Below, one piece after another: positions 1 to 11,280 of a stretch of 64,000 nt of DNA. This stretch comes from Pictodentalium vernedei. Taxonomy: Eukaryota; Mollusca; Scaphopoda; Dentaliida; Dentaliidae. The notes beneath the pieces were generated by a model. The model had not been told where the DNA came from and did no database searches. It saw only the letters and a list, made by a program, of their open reading frames with translations. The stretch lies in contig CM062297.1 of assembly GCA_031216915.1 (NCBI GenBank), forward strand, positions 528,820,971 to 528,884,970, written 5' to 3'. Each line of letters begins with the position of its first letter. Positions within the stretch are counted from its first letter, which is position 1. The position numbers and the translations under genes are program-made.

Positions 1-1
1 G

Positions 2-331
2 GGTACCACTTCCGTACCATGTTATACTTGGCAGGCCCACCATTTCCCAAATGGATTTCCCCACGAAAACCTTATTGAAACTGTTTCTCCCTTTAAGTTT
101 CATTTGGTTAAGGATTCGCCTCCCCTTCAGAATCAATTTATTTGTGTGGTTTTGGAAGATGCCTCTCCCTGTGATGTTTATATTTACCCCCAGATACCCG
201 TAGTCACCTGTCTCTCCTACACTGAGAAGTTTGCTACCACCTTTGGGAATACAGAACTTAGAACAGAATTATCTCTTCATACAGCAGAATTAACCACATA
301 TGGGCTTTTGCCTGATGTTGGCAGGTTGTGA
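2..331 (+). CDS. possible partial exon, unknown protein
   Basis: The frame is open from the second base of the window to a TGA at 329-331, about 109 codons without a stop. The composition looks like a real protein: varied, with prolines and aromatics, no repeat. I do not recognise the family. No start is needed because the frame runs off the left edge. The region could be the terminal exon of a plus-strand gene. Alternatively it could end at a weak donor (CAG then GTTGTG, about 324), since the stop follows at once. A TTAA MITE begins 38 bases downstream, so any 3' UTR is short or shared with it. It is not part of any repeat family seen elsewhere here. Chance remains possible for an open stretch of this length. 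Confidence 0.35.
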   Translation, partial: GTTSVPCYTWQAHHFPNGFPHENLIETVSPFKFHLVKDSPPLQNQFICVVLEDASPCDVYIYPQIPVVTCLSYTEKFATTFGNTELRTELSLHTAELTTYGLLPDVGRL

Positions 332-702
332 ATACAATATCAGTGGCTTAACAGGTAATAATGATTCATTAAGCCTTTTCCTAATATGATTAGGAAAACA
401 ACACTTGCAACCACAAATATTTCTTGAATAACTAAAAATGTTTTTTTCTCACAAAAAAGATGGGTTATCATCCTTCACTGGAAAAGCTCAATTTTGGTTG
501 CAAATATTTGAAAACAGTAATCAAATATGAACAGTGATTTTTAGCTCATCTTGATAAAGTCAAGCTGAGCTAATCTCATCGCTCTTCGTCCGTCTTCTGT
601 CGTCCATCAACACCATGTTTTGGTCTTCTCCTCCAAAACCACTGGGCCAATTCAATTGAAAGTTTGTGTGAGTGATGGTCCCGAAGGAGCATTGCATTTT
701 TT

Positions 703-2903
703 ATCTCAACTTTGACGTAAGTCAAATTTGAGCTTATGCCATGGCCAGTCATCCTTCGTCCGTCTGTCCGTCAACAATTCAATACGGCTCGGGCTGGAGG
801 CCGTATTTATGAACCGATCTTTACGAAACTTCTTGGGTACCTTTGTCATGACCGTGGGACGAGAACGAGTGTTTTGGGGTCCGATCCAAAATTCAAGTTG
901 GCCGCTGGCAGCCATTTTGTACAAAATTGGGTGCAATCAGATTTTTGTGCAGAACTTCCATATGAAAGCTCTCATTTGAATTTTTGGATGAATGTTTCAT
1001 ACTATGGGATACATCACATATAATACGGGTATTTTCTCGTGCGTAAATTATGCAAATTAGACTAACTTTGATTTATTTAGTGTTACTTTCAGCACTGTAA
1101 GTGCAGATGCCAATACGGCTTGGGCTAGAGGCCGTATTTATGAACTGATTTTTACCAAACTTCTTGGGTACCTTTGGTATCACCGTGGGATGAGAACGAG
1201 TGTTTTTGGTTCCGGTCCGAAATTCAAGATGGCTGATGACAACCATTTTGTACAAAATTAGGTGCAATCAGATTTTTGCGCAGAACTTCCATATGAAAGC
1301 ACTGATTTGAATAATTTTGTGTGAATGTTTAGTACCATGGGATACATCACATATAATACGGGTTTTTTTCTCGTGCAGAAATTATGCAAATTAGATGAAC
1401 TTTGATTTTTTCAGTGCTACTTACACACAGTAAGTACACATGTCAATACTGCTCGGGCCAGAGTCTGTATTTATGAACCGATCTTCACCAAACGTCTTGG
1501 GTACCTTTGTTATTATCTTGGGACAAGAATGAGTTTTTCTGCGTGCGGTCTAAAAATCAGTTTTTTGTACACAACTTCTAAACAGCTCAGACTAGAAGCC
1601 GTATCTATAAACTGATCTTTACGAAACTTCTGGGGTACCATTGTTATCACCGTGGGATGAGAACGGGTGTTTTTGGGTGTGGTCCAAAATTCAAGATGGC
1701 CACCAGCAGCCATTTTGTACCAAAATTGGTGCAATCAGTTTTTTGTACAGAACTTCTGTATGAAAGTTCTGATTTGAATAAATTTTTGTGTGAATGTTTA
1801 GTAACATGGAATACGTCACATATAGTACAGGTTTTTTTCTCGTGCAGAAATTATGCAAATTAGATGAACTTTGATTTATTCAGTGCTACTTGTACACAGT
1901 AAGTGCACATGTCAATACGGCTCGGGCTAGAGGCTGTATTTATGAACCGATCTTCACGAAACTTCTTGGGTACCTTTGTTATCACCTTGGGACAAGAATG
2001 AGTGTTTCTGGGTGCGGTCCAAAATTCAAGATGGCTGCCAGTGGCCATTTTGTACCGAAATTAGGTCCAATCAGTTTTTTGTCACAACTTCTCCATGGCT
2101 CGTATTTATGAACTGAATTGAATTGAATTGAATTGAATTGAATTGTTTATTCAACAATATACACGTTACAAATATATAACATTACATGTACATTTACAGT
2201 GATATCTAGATTTGTATACAAAACACTAAGTAACATGCATATTGTATGGAGGTAGCATAGCCAGATTGGCTGTCTTCCTGATACCCCCTTGAGAAAAAGG
2301 TTAAAAAATAAAAATGAAAAGTAGGAATTGAGAATTAAGGAGTCGTTTATAGAGTGTTATTTTGGATGTGAAAAAATGGCAGCGATGCGTGGATATATAT
2401 ACATAAATGTGCCATGCACAGGTACTCTATGAGATGCTTGCATTAGTCGACAGAAGTTGTCACCCAGCTAATTATGTTGCGACAGTTGTGCTGTGATGCA
2501 TTGTCTATATCAAATGGAAAGGGTAGAGATTACATGTCACATTTTACTAATCTTCACGAAACTTTTTGGGTACCTTTGTTATCACCATGGGACAGGAATG
2601 AGTGTGTTTTGAGGTGCCTTTGTTATCACTGTGCTATGAGAACAAATATTTTGGGGTTAGACCCACTCTGGGACTCAAAGATTTCTTTTCTAGTTTAGCA
2701 TCTGCCTGTCACCCACCTTTACAATACTTTACCTTTTCGTTTGTTACTACAGGCTACGGTCAGTATTTATGTACAGACCGTTACAATACTTTATATGTAC
2801 TTTTGTTATCAGGTCATTACCTAGATGTTCGTCATTGCTGTGTCACATACTATACATGTACATGTCTTAACAAGTTGAGCTACAGTGTCATTGACACTTT
2901 CAT
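703..2903 (+). mobile_element. tandem-repeat element E nested in G
   Basis: Begins near ATCTCAACTTTGACG with a GTCAAATTTGAGCT inverted partner and ends with the hairpin AGTGTCATTGACACTTTCAT. That is the same 3' terminus as element F at 6244, 22604 and 26697. The core holds about four or five units near 335 bp, each with an ACGAAACTTCTTGGGTACC block and a TTATGCAAATTAGA block. Open frames of 60-95 codons inside the units are by-products of the repeat. Comparing G copies, the uninterrupted site corresponds to TTTTGTTC (about 33219 in copy 2). A minus-strand relative lies within 39000-39330. Confidence 0.55.
2110..2330 (-). mobile_element. retroposon 3' end with pentanucleotide tail
   Basis: Read on the minus strand, a unique stretch ends in GAATAAACAATTC followed by about seven ATTCA-type pentamers. 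A polyadenylation-like hexamer next to a short tandem tail is typical of SINE or LINE 3' ends. Only the last 200 bases or so are present and no coding part is seen. It lies within the E array, so it landed there afterwards. Confidence 0.5.
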
Positions 2904-3765
2904 GTTCAACTCAACATGTCCAGCCCCATAGGGAGGGAGTGGGGGAAAATGCTCCAAAATATTTTTAAAATCTTCTTCTCATGAACCAGTGTGTACAATG
3001 ACTGGATATTTGTTATAGAGCTTCCTTTTGAGGTGTAGATTCAAGTTTGTTCAAACGAAGTTCGTGAAGCAATATTTGGCTTTGTAATGGGAGGGGTAAG
3101 ATTTTTGGCCCTGCCCAAAATTTCTATTTTCTGAACCGATGGTCTGGTTTGAACCAAATTTGGTATGTGGTATTATTGGGTCATAAGTACTTGACTCATG
3201 CAAAAAAAAAAAATTCCTGCATCCCCATGGGAACCCTGGGAGCTAAAAATAGAAATATTTTCAAACGCCCATATTTCCCAAACCACACGGAACAGAGAGC
3301 TGTTATTTGGTATGAAGCATCCTTAGGACCAGTAGAATTGAATGGTAAAAAAAAATGGTACCGGTTATGTTGGGGTGTTCTGTAATGGACATTGAAAAAA
3401 TGCTGAGTCAGCATATTTGCAAACATTTTTAAAAATCGTTTCTCCAGAACCAATCATCAGAATCTTTTGATTTTCGGTATACAGCATTCATAGGGGGGTC
3501 AGATACAAGTTTACTTTGTTCAATATGGGGATAATTTTTAAAAATCTTCTTCAGATCCACCAGTCAGAATGCTTTCATATTTGGTATGCAATACCTTTAG
3601 GGGGGTCAGATCAAGTTGTTCAAATCGGATCCCTAGGTATATATTTGGGCTCGCTATAGTAGCCCAAATTTTTACTTAGTGCGATATGAGGAAATTTCTT
3701 TAACAATCTTCTTCTTCAGATCCACTAGGCGGAATGCTTTCATATTTGGTATACAAAATCTCTAA

Positions 3766-3803
3766 GGGGGGGGGGGGGGGGGGGGGGGGGCGGGGGAGGG
3801 GGG
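3766..3803 (+). repeat. poly-G tract (25 G then near-G)
   Basis: An uninterrupted run of 25 G is followed by C, five G, A and six G, within a unit of array G. The equivalent unit near 34290 has no such run, so it expanded locally or is an assembly effect. Confidence 0.85.
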
Positions 3804-3948
3804 TGAGAGTCAAGTTTGTTCAATTCGAGTGCCTGGGTTAATATTTGGGCTCCATATGGGAACCTGAAATTTAACTTAGTACAATATGAGGGAATTTCTT
3901 CAAAAATCTTCTTCTTCAGATCTACTAGTCAGATCTCTTGTCTCTAGA

Positions 3949-3979
3949 GGGGGCGGGGGGGGGGGGGGGGGAGGGGGGG
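3949..3979 (+). repeat. poly-G tract
   Basis: A second G-rich run with only C and A interruptions, at the same position in the next repeat unit as the tract at 3766. Strong G-quadruplex potential on the plus strand. Confidence 0.85.
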
Positions 3980-4594
3980 CAGATTTAAGATTGTTCAAAT
4001 CAGATCCGTAGGTTAATATTTGGGCTCGCTATGGTAGACCAAATTTTAACTTAGTGTAGTATGAAGAAATTTCTTTAAAATTTCTCTTCTTCAGATCCAA
4101 CAGTCAGAATGCTTTCATATTTGGTGTACAACATCTCTAGGGAAGTCAGATTCAACTTTGTTCAAATCGAGAGCCTGGGTTAATATTTGGGCTCCTTATG
4201 GGAGCCGGAATTGGCCATGTTGCTGAAGAATTAAAAAAATTGTATTCAGTACTCTCTAGAGGTGTGTAACTAAGATTAATCCACATAGGTTATATCAAGG
4301 GGCTTCATAGGGGAGCTCTACATTTTACATTATGATCAACTGAAGAAAAGGCATGATGCCTGGATTATTTTTGTCACTCCTGAGGGACTCGAGGATTGAC
4401 AGTGTATCCTATGGAGATGGATTGCTTAATGTAGACTCATTCTTGGACTCTGTTTATATTGTGTTCTGTTCAAGATGAGAGCTTCAGGCCCCGTGGGACC
4501 TCTTGTTTTAGTAACACTGGCCAGATATGGCTATTACGTTAGGTAATGGATCAACTGACTCAGTGTTGGAATCCACTATTAGTAAATAATTTTG

Positions 4595-6293
4595 TTAACC
4601 CTTTACCTAACACAAAAGGCAGACGACACTTGCAAATAAAATTCTTGAATAACTAATTTTTTTCATTTTTAGCATCAAAAACATAGGTTATGACCCCTCG
4701 TTGGAACGAGCTCAATGGGCACGTTCCAATGAGGAGTTATAAGCTATGTTTTTGAGACAAAAAAATGAAAAAATAATTAAAACTGAATGGTGATTTTTAG
4801 CTTAACTTGACAAAGTCAAGATAATCTATTGCCATCACACGTGCGGAAGTCTGTTAGTCTGTGAGTCTGTTGGGGTCATGTCTAGATAAGAATGTCCCCT
4901 TTTGGTCGCGATTGGTAAACCATGATGGCTGCCCGAGCCTTAAACCCAAAAACCTTTAGCACAGTCTACAGGTCATATTTATGAAGGGATTTCATTGTAA
5001 CTTGGTAGGGTGCCTCTGTATAATTTCTAGATGAGAACGTCTCCTTTTGGTCATGATCTGTCAACCGTGACGGCTGCTCAAGCCCAAAACCCCAAAACTG
5101 TCAGCACAGTCTGCAGGTCATATTTAATATGAAGGGATTTTGTTGTAACTTGGTAGGATGACTCTGTATAATGTTTAGATGAGAACTTCCCCATGTGGTC
5201 GCGATATGTCAACCGTAATGACTTCCCGAGCCCAAAACCCAAAAACCTCTAGCAAAGTCTACAGGTCATATTTATGGAAGGATTTCATTGTAACTTAGTA
5301 GGTTGACTTCATATAATGTTTAGATGAGAACGCCCCTTTTGGTCGCGATTGGTCAACTGTGATGGCTACAGGGGCCTGAAGCCCGAAACCAGAAAACCTT
5401 TAGCACAGTCTACAGATCATATTTATGAAGGGATTTCATTGTAACTTGGTAGGATGATTCCATATAATGTCTAGATGAGAATGTCCCCTTCTGGTCGCGA
5501 ACCCATGATGGCTGCCCAACCCCAAAACCAGATAACGTCCCCTTTTGGTCGTGATTGGTCAACTGTGACGGCTACAGGGGCCTGAAGCCCGAAAACCTTT
5601 AGCACAATCTACAGGTCATATTTATGAAGGAATTTCATTGTAACTTGGTAGGATGACTCCAGATAATGCCCAGATGAGAATGTCCCCTTTTGATGGCAAT
5701 CATTCAACCATGACAGTTGCTCGAGCCCAAAACCTGAAAAACTTAAGCACAGACTACCAGTGGTATTTATGAAGGGATTTCATTGTAACTTGGTAAGATG
5801 ACTCAGTACAATGTCTAGATGAGGACATTCCCTTTTGGTTGCGATCTGTCAACTATGATGGGTTCACAGTCCCAAAGCCTGAAAACCTTTAGCACAGTCT
5901 ACAGGCCGTATTTATGAAGGGATTTCATTGTAACTTGATAGGATGACATGTTTTGGAATAATTTCACTGTAACTTGGTAACTTTCATTGACATACATTAA
6001 CTGTGAGGGCCACATTCATTAACTGTGAGGGCCACATTAACCCAGCCCTCAATTCTTTAATACAGTCTACACCTCATTTTATTTTTATTGAAAACATAGC
6101 ATACAGGGAGCAGAAATTAACATAGTCCCAATTATCACAATATCTTGTCTTATTTCATAATCCTTTCATAAACATTGAACATTATCTGTTTCATCAAACA
6201 CAACACACAGACAAGTTAAACTACAGTGTCATTGACACTTTCATTGTGAATTGTGCCGGCCGGTTTTGGCCATTACATTGGGTAAAGGGTTAA
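4595..6293 (+). repeat. TTAA MITE family A, copy 2, split by element F
   Basis: Left half 4595-4797 begins TTAACCCTTTACCTAACA and includes the full central hairpin. The right half 6245-6293 ends in GGGTAAAGGGTTAA. When the F element is ignored the join reads GTGATTTTT then GTGAATTGTGC, as in the unsplit copy at 53551. The final TTAA is shared with the following family B MITE. Confidence 0.8.
4798..6244 (+). mobile_element. tandem-repeat element F, copy 1
   Basis: Starts TAGCTTAACTTGAC with a hairpin partner GTCAAGATAA and ends AGTGTCATTGACACTTTCAT. Between lie about eight units near 145 bp, marked by AGCACAGTCTACAGGTCATA and ATTTCATTGTAACTTGGTAG. The last 300 bases are a single-copy 3' region shared with F copies 2 and 3. 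It has no coding potential. It inserted at a run of T inside a MITE, with no duplication beyond the T itself. Confidence 0.7.
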
Positions 6294-6437
6294 CCCTCTG
6301 TACCCCGATGATAAAATACCAAATTTTCTCAGTGAACTCTGTCAAACAAGATTTAATTGGTTAAATTCTGCATTGCATGATGGAAAAAATTGCAGACTGA
6401 ACTTTTGATGTTTTGACATCAGTGTGCAGAGGGTTAA
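6290..6437 (+). repeat. TTAA MITE family B
   Basis: About 148 bp bounded by TTAACCCTCTG and CAGAGGGTTAA. It carries GATG/CATC subterminal inverted repeats and an internal CTCTGTCAAACAAGA motif. It abuts family A copy 2 through a single shared TTAA. Confidence 0.8.
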
Positions 6438-7148
6438 TGTGGATTGTCTTTCTTGCAGTTCATAAGAGAGTGTCTGTAAACTTGCTCCAAACAATTGTAA
6501 CAAAATAGATATTGATGAATAATTCATATTGCACTGCACTTGTTAACTGTTTTACAATGATCATAGACACTTGATGTTTGTGCTTTAGTCTGTCTCGAAA
6601 TCTTTGCCTGTGTGTCTGTTCTGAAAATTGTTATCGGGGACAGGTTGAGAAAATATTACCTGTCACATGCAGCAGGTGTATTTCATTGGTCAAATATTTG
6701 CATGAGCAGTGATATATATTTCAAAAATGATGAAACAGTTGTCAATTTGTGGTAAAAACCCACACAAACTGAAATGCATTGCTTCCAAAACACCTTCGAG
6801 GGGGAAAGTTGGTGTATCCTCTCAGAAAACAGACATTTCCCTTCCCCATACACATATAAACACCAACTCACCAAAAACTGATACTCTCCCACCCCCACAA
6901 CAATGAAGAACCTGTCCTGCCCTTGCCACCTTTAAACAAAAATCTGGCACTGCCCATTGAGCACCTTATCAATTGACACATTTGATTACAGTAGGGCTGA
7001 CTTAGAAGGAAAAACCCAGAGTGAAGCAAACACTTGAGAGAAACATAGACTGGTCCCACATGATGGCTATATTATGCAGAGGTATTGAACTCGATAGTCT
7101 ATACCATGCCTGTAAAACATAGATTACAACCCCATCATTGTGTGGAAT
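6438..7148. other. unassigned AT-rich spacer
   Basis: I see no convincing exon, RNA gene or complete repeat here. Short open frames on both strands (for example 6709-6906) have low-complexity composition and no recognisable domain. Confidence 0.5.
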
Positions 7149-7332
7149 TTAACCCTTTACCCAACATAACAACCAAAACTGGCCAACATTATTCGCAAAA
7201 TTATTTGCTCATTGAGCTCGTTCCACTGAGGGGTCATAAGTTATGTTTTTGATACAAAAAATGAAAAAAATTAGTTATTCTAAAATTTTCTTTGCAAGTT
7301 TCAAATGCTTTTCAGTTTAGGTAAAGGGTTAA
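7149..7332 (+). repeat. TTAA MITE family A, copy 3
   Basis: Bounded by TTAACCCTTTACC and GGTAAAGGGTTAA. The order of internal blocks is reversed relative to copy 2 (GGCCAACATTATTC near the left end), so it is in the opposite orientation. The central hairpin is only partly kept. Confidence 0.8.
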
Positions 7333-7359
7333 AAAACAATCATTTATTTACTTGAAGTT

Positions 7360-7550
7360 TTAAGTATTTTAAGATTTTCACTGCAAATTTTACCCATAAT
7401 GCAACTAGGAATTTAACTAATTCAGTCTTGTTTGATAGAGCTCATTGTCAAACATGATTGAATTGGTTATACATGTATTCAAAGGTGCATTATGGAGAAA
7501 ATTGCTTGCTTGAAATTTTGGTATTTTGAAATCAGTGTGTAGATGGTTAA
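7360..7550 (+). repeat. TTAA MITE family B, degraded left end
   Basis: The right end reads ATCAGTGTGTAGATGGTTAA. The core has ATAATGCAACTAGGAATTTA and the TTGTTTGATAGAGCTCATTG hairpin. The left terminus has decayed. Confidence 0.6.
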
Positions 7551-7838
7551 TTAAATATCTCTTCATTGTAATTGGCCATTTATCTTATTGAATATCCCAG
7601 TGCTAGAAACCACCATGAGGTCTCTTTTGAAGAGCTAGAAGCCACTTTAGTGGCCTTACAATATTTATTATGCTTATTTTGACAAATTTTCATATTTTTA
7701 TACTGTACCAATGACCCAGACATAGCTGGTGCTAACTCTAAAAATTCTAGGCCAAACACAAATTTTGCCCCCCAATCCCCAAAATTTGCATCTAAAACCA
7801 AAGAAGTCATGTCCTGAAGGTCCTCCATACTTTGCCTC

Positions 7839-7885
7839 CACTGCGCATGCGCAGTGTCAAGGAGGTTCCGAAATTGGCGCCAATT
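7839..7885. promoter_or_regulatory. NRF1-like and E2F/CCAAT-like palindrome pair
   Basis: CACTGCGCATGCGCAGTG at 7839-7856 is an 18-bp perfect palindrome containing TGCGCATGCGCA, the consensus of NRF1 (alpha-Pal). Sixteen bases on, AATTGGCGCCAATT at 7872-7885 is a 14-bp perfect palindrome. It contains an E2F-like TTGGCGCC and two inverted CCAAT boxes. In an AT-rich setting such a pair suggests a core promoter. Direction cannot be read. On the minus strand an ATG at about 7830 opens a frame to 7580 that I do not recognise; on the plus strand no good exon follows. Confidence 0.35.
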
Positions 7886-8716
7886 ATCATTCTTTGTTTG
7901 GCCCTTCATCAGTTCACATCGGACTGATATTTGTGCTTGTAAATCTCAGTTTAAATGATGCCAGACACATAAATATTAGAGAAATGGTGAATCTAAAGAG
8001 GATATAGAAGGAGGAGAGGAAAAATAAGTGACAGAAAATAATCAGGGCTGTAACTTAAAATTTTTTTATGAAATTATGTTAAGTTGCCTATTTTCGAGGC
8101 ATGGGCCTGTTGTTGTCATTCTTACTATAAAGTTACACTGCTTGTTCAGTGTTTCCTCTCTCCTTTTCCTTTAAGTCCCCCCTTGCTATTCTCCCATGCT
8201 TTTGGCATATTTTCTGTAATATTATTACTAAAATTTTTTGGGAGTTTTAGCTGGGTAACAGAATGAATTCTGTTCTTTTCCCCATGTTTACGTTCTCACC
8301 CATGGGTGTTTAGGCATAGTGTTCTGCATCTACCATCTGATGTTCTGCAGTTTCTTCCCTGGAAGTCTCTGTTTTGCATCAGATAGTGTATTATTGGTAA
8401 CTGATTTCGGGCCAGGGTTATCAGTGCCTGGAGTCATGTTTCTGGTGTTTATACACTTCTTGTTTACATTGACAACAGTCTCTGTGGAGGGGGATTTCTT
8501 TCTTGTCTTTGTACTAGTTTAATCCTTACAAGATACATTATTATTATTCGTAAGTGTTGCATTAATTTTTTTAAATATTTTTAAAATTTTTGTCCACACT
8601 TAGGCTTGGGATCCATTGGGGCTCAACGTTACTTTTCAGAAACTTGGGCTTTTCTGAAAAAATATTTTTTCAAAAAAATTTTTTGATTTCAATTATTTTT
8701 TCTATGTTAATGGATC

Positions 8717-10922
8717 ATGTATTATTATGTATCTTTGTTTTCAGGGGTTGGTGCGAGTACTAGGACTTTTTGTTTTCTTTTCACAATGAAAGGATATTGT
8801 TCAAATTGTAATAAGAGGAAATCTTCCAATGACTTTCATGATCATTGTATTAATTGTAGTCAGTGTACTCGCACTTTCTCCTGTTCAGTATGTGTCAATT
8901 GGGATGACAAACATTGGAAACGTGTGTCACGGTATGTTGTTAGCGGAGAAAAGGCCATGCCGGTCCTTTCTCCGCAGGGTCACTCTAGTTTATCAATCTC
9001 TATTTCAGAGAAACAAGAACAGGGTGATGTTTCCGTGATGTCTTCCAAAAGTTTGCCTCCGTCGTCACAATTAAATGAAGAGCTAGTGGCACAAATGCTC
9101 ATGGAAATGCGTCAATTGCCTAAGAGGTCCCTAGTAGGATCGACGGCATTGACGTCCGCTAGCTCGCCCGGTGTAGCGTCCATTCATCGAATGGTTCGGC
9201 AGCTGGGTTCGTCCATTGCGGTCCAGGAAGGAGATTTGGGTGATGCGAGCACTATAAATAAACAAGGTGCACACCCAGTGACGGCGGATCAGAGGAGAGA
9301 ACGGAGAAAGCCTATTAGTCCGGTTCCTGGCTCATCCAGGTCCATCCGGGCTGCGAGCGAGAGAGGCCCCTCTCTTGTACAACAACATCTGGGACCAGAT
9401 GTTGTGGTACAAAATGTTTCGCATTCGGAGCATACGTCCGCCACTCGGGACGCTCCGTTGTATAGACAGTCCGGACAGACTGTCCAGAAGGCTTCCTCAT
9501 CCTCTCGGCACACGACCGCACCTTGGCTACGTGACCACGGATATCCAGCCAGCTTCGCCAATCAGGGATTCCACGGCGACCAGGTCACGCCATCTGGTAG
9601 CCAGGGACACGAGGCCTGTAGACTCCGGACGTTCGCATAAGAGAAGTATGCAGGAGTCAGTTTACACGGAGCTTCCAGCGGCTAAGCAACGTAAGACCGC
9701 TACTCCACAGGCCTCAGTGACGGACGTGCTATCCCAAATAGCACAAATTATCGCAGCATCCCAGCAAACAGCAGAATCTCTGTCGGATCAAGAATTATCC
9801 GACGACGCTGGGTCGGTACGCTCCGCTGATGCATCAGGTACGGACGACCGAGAACATCATGGGGTCCGACAGGATGGCGAAAGGGATTCCGAGGATTTGG
9901 AGCTATCACTTTCGGAACAACATAAAGCTGCCGTAGATTTCATCCGGCATTACCTTCCACAAGTTGTTCCGTCAGGCCAGAATGCTGCGATGCCGGATAA
10001 GAGACTGATAGCATCATTGGACACAGAATTTTTTGATCGGTTCAGAGACATCCTCCCTGAGTTTCCGACACAGTCCAATAATGTCACAAGAACATTCGAA
10101 TTATTGAACGACGCTATCTATAAGCTTGCTACCAAAACAGGCAAGGCTGGTTTCTTGTCCGCTAATGCTCTCAATCTGCCTTTCATCAATTCAAGGAATA
10201 AATTCGAAACGGCAGGACAGGGCATACCGAGAGTTCCTCTGCGTCTAGACGATGAGGCGGAAGACTTGGAATTGTCTTTACCGTCGTCTATGTCTATTCC
10301 AACCGTGACGTTGGAAATGACAATAATGTCTAACAGAGCTAGCTTAGACGCTTTATCATACGCAGACTACCTTACTAAGGCGTTATCATTGCATCTTCAA
10401 GGGAAAGAATTCCAGGATATACAATCCTCATTAAGACTTCTTTCAAGGGCAGTAGCTTATTCCACGTATAACTCCGCCCTTTCAGTGGCAAACCTGGAGT
10501 TGGTTAGACGTGACGCAGCCCTAGCTACATCCACGCGCGTGGATAGTAAGGTGAAGAACTCTCTCAGAGTCGCTTTGGTCTCCGAAGAGCTTCTCTTCGA
10601 CGGCAAGCTTTCAGCAATCTATGATAAGATAACTAAGAAAGCTTCGGATTCTCTGCTATTCAAATCCACTTCTAAAAAGTCGAATACAGCAGAAAAGAGT
10701 AAGACAGGCACTTCTGGGACAAGTATGCCCAAGAGAAGTTCCTATAGAGGTTCTTATACGTCCTCTAGGTCTTATTCTAGAGACCGTCAAGGCAGCGACT
10801 CACGTACGGGACGTTATTCTGGTCGAGACAACCGGTCAGATGTTCCGAGGTCGACGGGACGAGGTGCGGGTCGTGGAGGATGTAGTTTTTCCTTCCGCAG
10901 GCCTCGCAGGTCCAGGAGGTGA
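8717..10922 (+). mobile_element. gag-like part of the DIRS fossil
   Basis: The first 45 codons after the internal methionine near 8787 hold several CxxC and CxxH pairs (YCSNCNKRKSS, HCINCSQC), a zinc-binding style seen at the start of DIRS first proteins. Farther on, a helical region (FFDRFRDILPEF, NALNLPFINSRNK) and an SR/RG-rich tail match the usual layout of that protein. It is described only as a fossil part. Confidence 0.6.
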
Positions 10923-11280
10923 TGGTTTGAACCTCTATCGTGTTCCGGTAGGCGGAAGATTATCAAGTTTTATAAACGAGTGGGCGTCGATTACGGACGA
11001 CCCCCTGGGTCCGAGGGGTAATTTCGGAAGGACTAAGAATATCCTTCAAACGAAAGCCTCCATTAACTCGAAGTCCAAAATGGACTCATCTTCCATCAAA
11101 TCTGCAGAAAAGAGATGCTCTTTTATCAGAAGTACAGTCTCTTCTGACGAAGAACGCGGTAGAGGTCATAGAAGACCAGGAATCACCGGGTTTCTACAGC
11201 CATCTGTTTCTGGTTCTGAAACCAGACGGCTCGTTCCGTCCAGTCATAGATCTGAGCTGGATAAACAAGCTGATCGTCGC

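Larger units (their letters stand above)
539..4510 (+). mobile_element. tandem-repeat element G, copy 1 (Helentron-like?)
   Basis: Starts with a short hairpin (TAGCTCATCTTGAT...GTCAAGCTGAGCT) and ends with a GC hairpin followed by CTCTTGTT. The same ends bound the copy at 33063-34983. The core from 2940 is a degenerate tandem array of roughly 170-bp units; each carries a block like CAGAATGCTTTCATATTTGG and a TTTGGGCTC block. No protein is encoded. It sits inside a family A MITE and itself contains element E (703-2903). Ends with hairpins, a satellite-like core and no visible target duplication resemble bivalve pearl/Helentron-type non-autonomous elements; that assignment is inference. Confidence 0.55.
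369..4558 (+). repeat. TTAA MITE family A, copy 1, split by element G
   Basis: Left part 369-538 follows family A: TTAA edge, then a run resembling AACCCTTTACCTAACA, an ACACTTGCAA block, and the hairpin core that in better copies reads like GGTTATGACCCCTCATTGG with its inverted partner. The right part resumes near 4511 with the GGCCAG...TTACGTTAGGTAA end. The join matches unsplit copies at 53551-53802, where GTGATTTTT is followed by GTGAATAGTGC. Family A has CCC/GGG termini and TTAA targets, as piggyBac-type non-autonomous elements do. No transposase is encoded. Confidence 0.65.
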
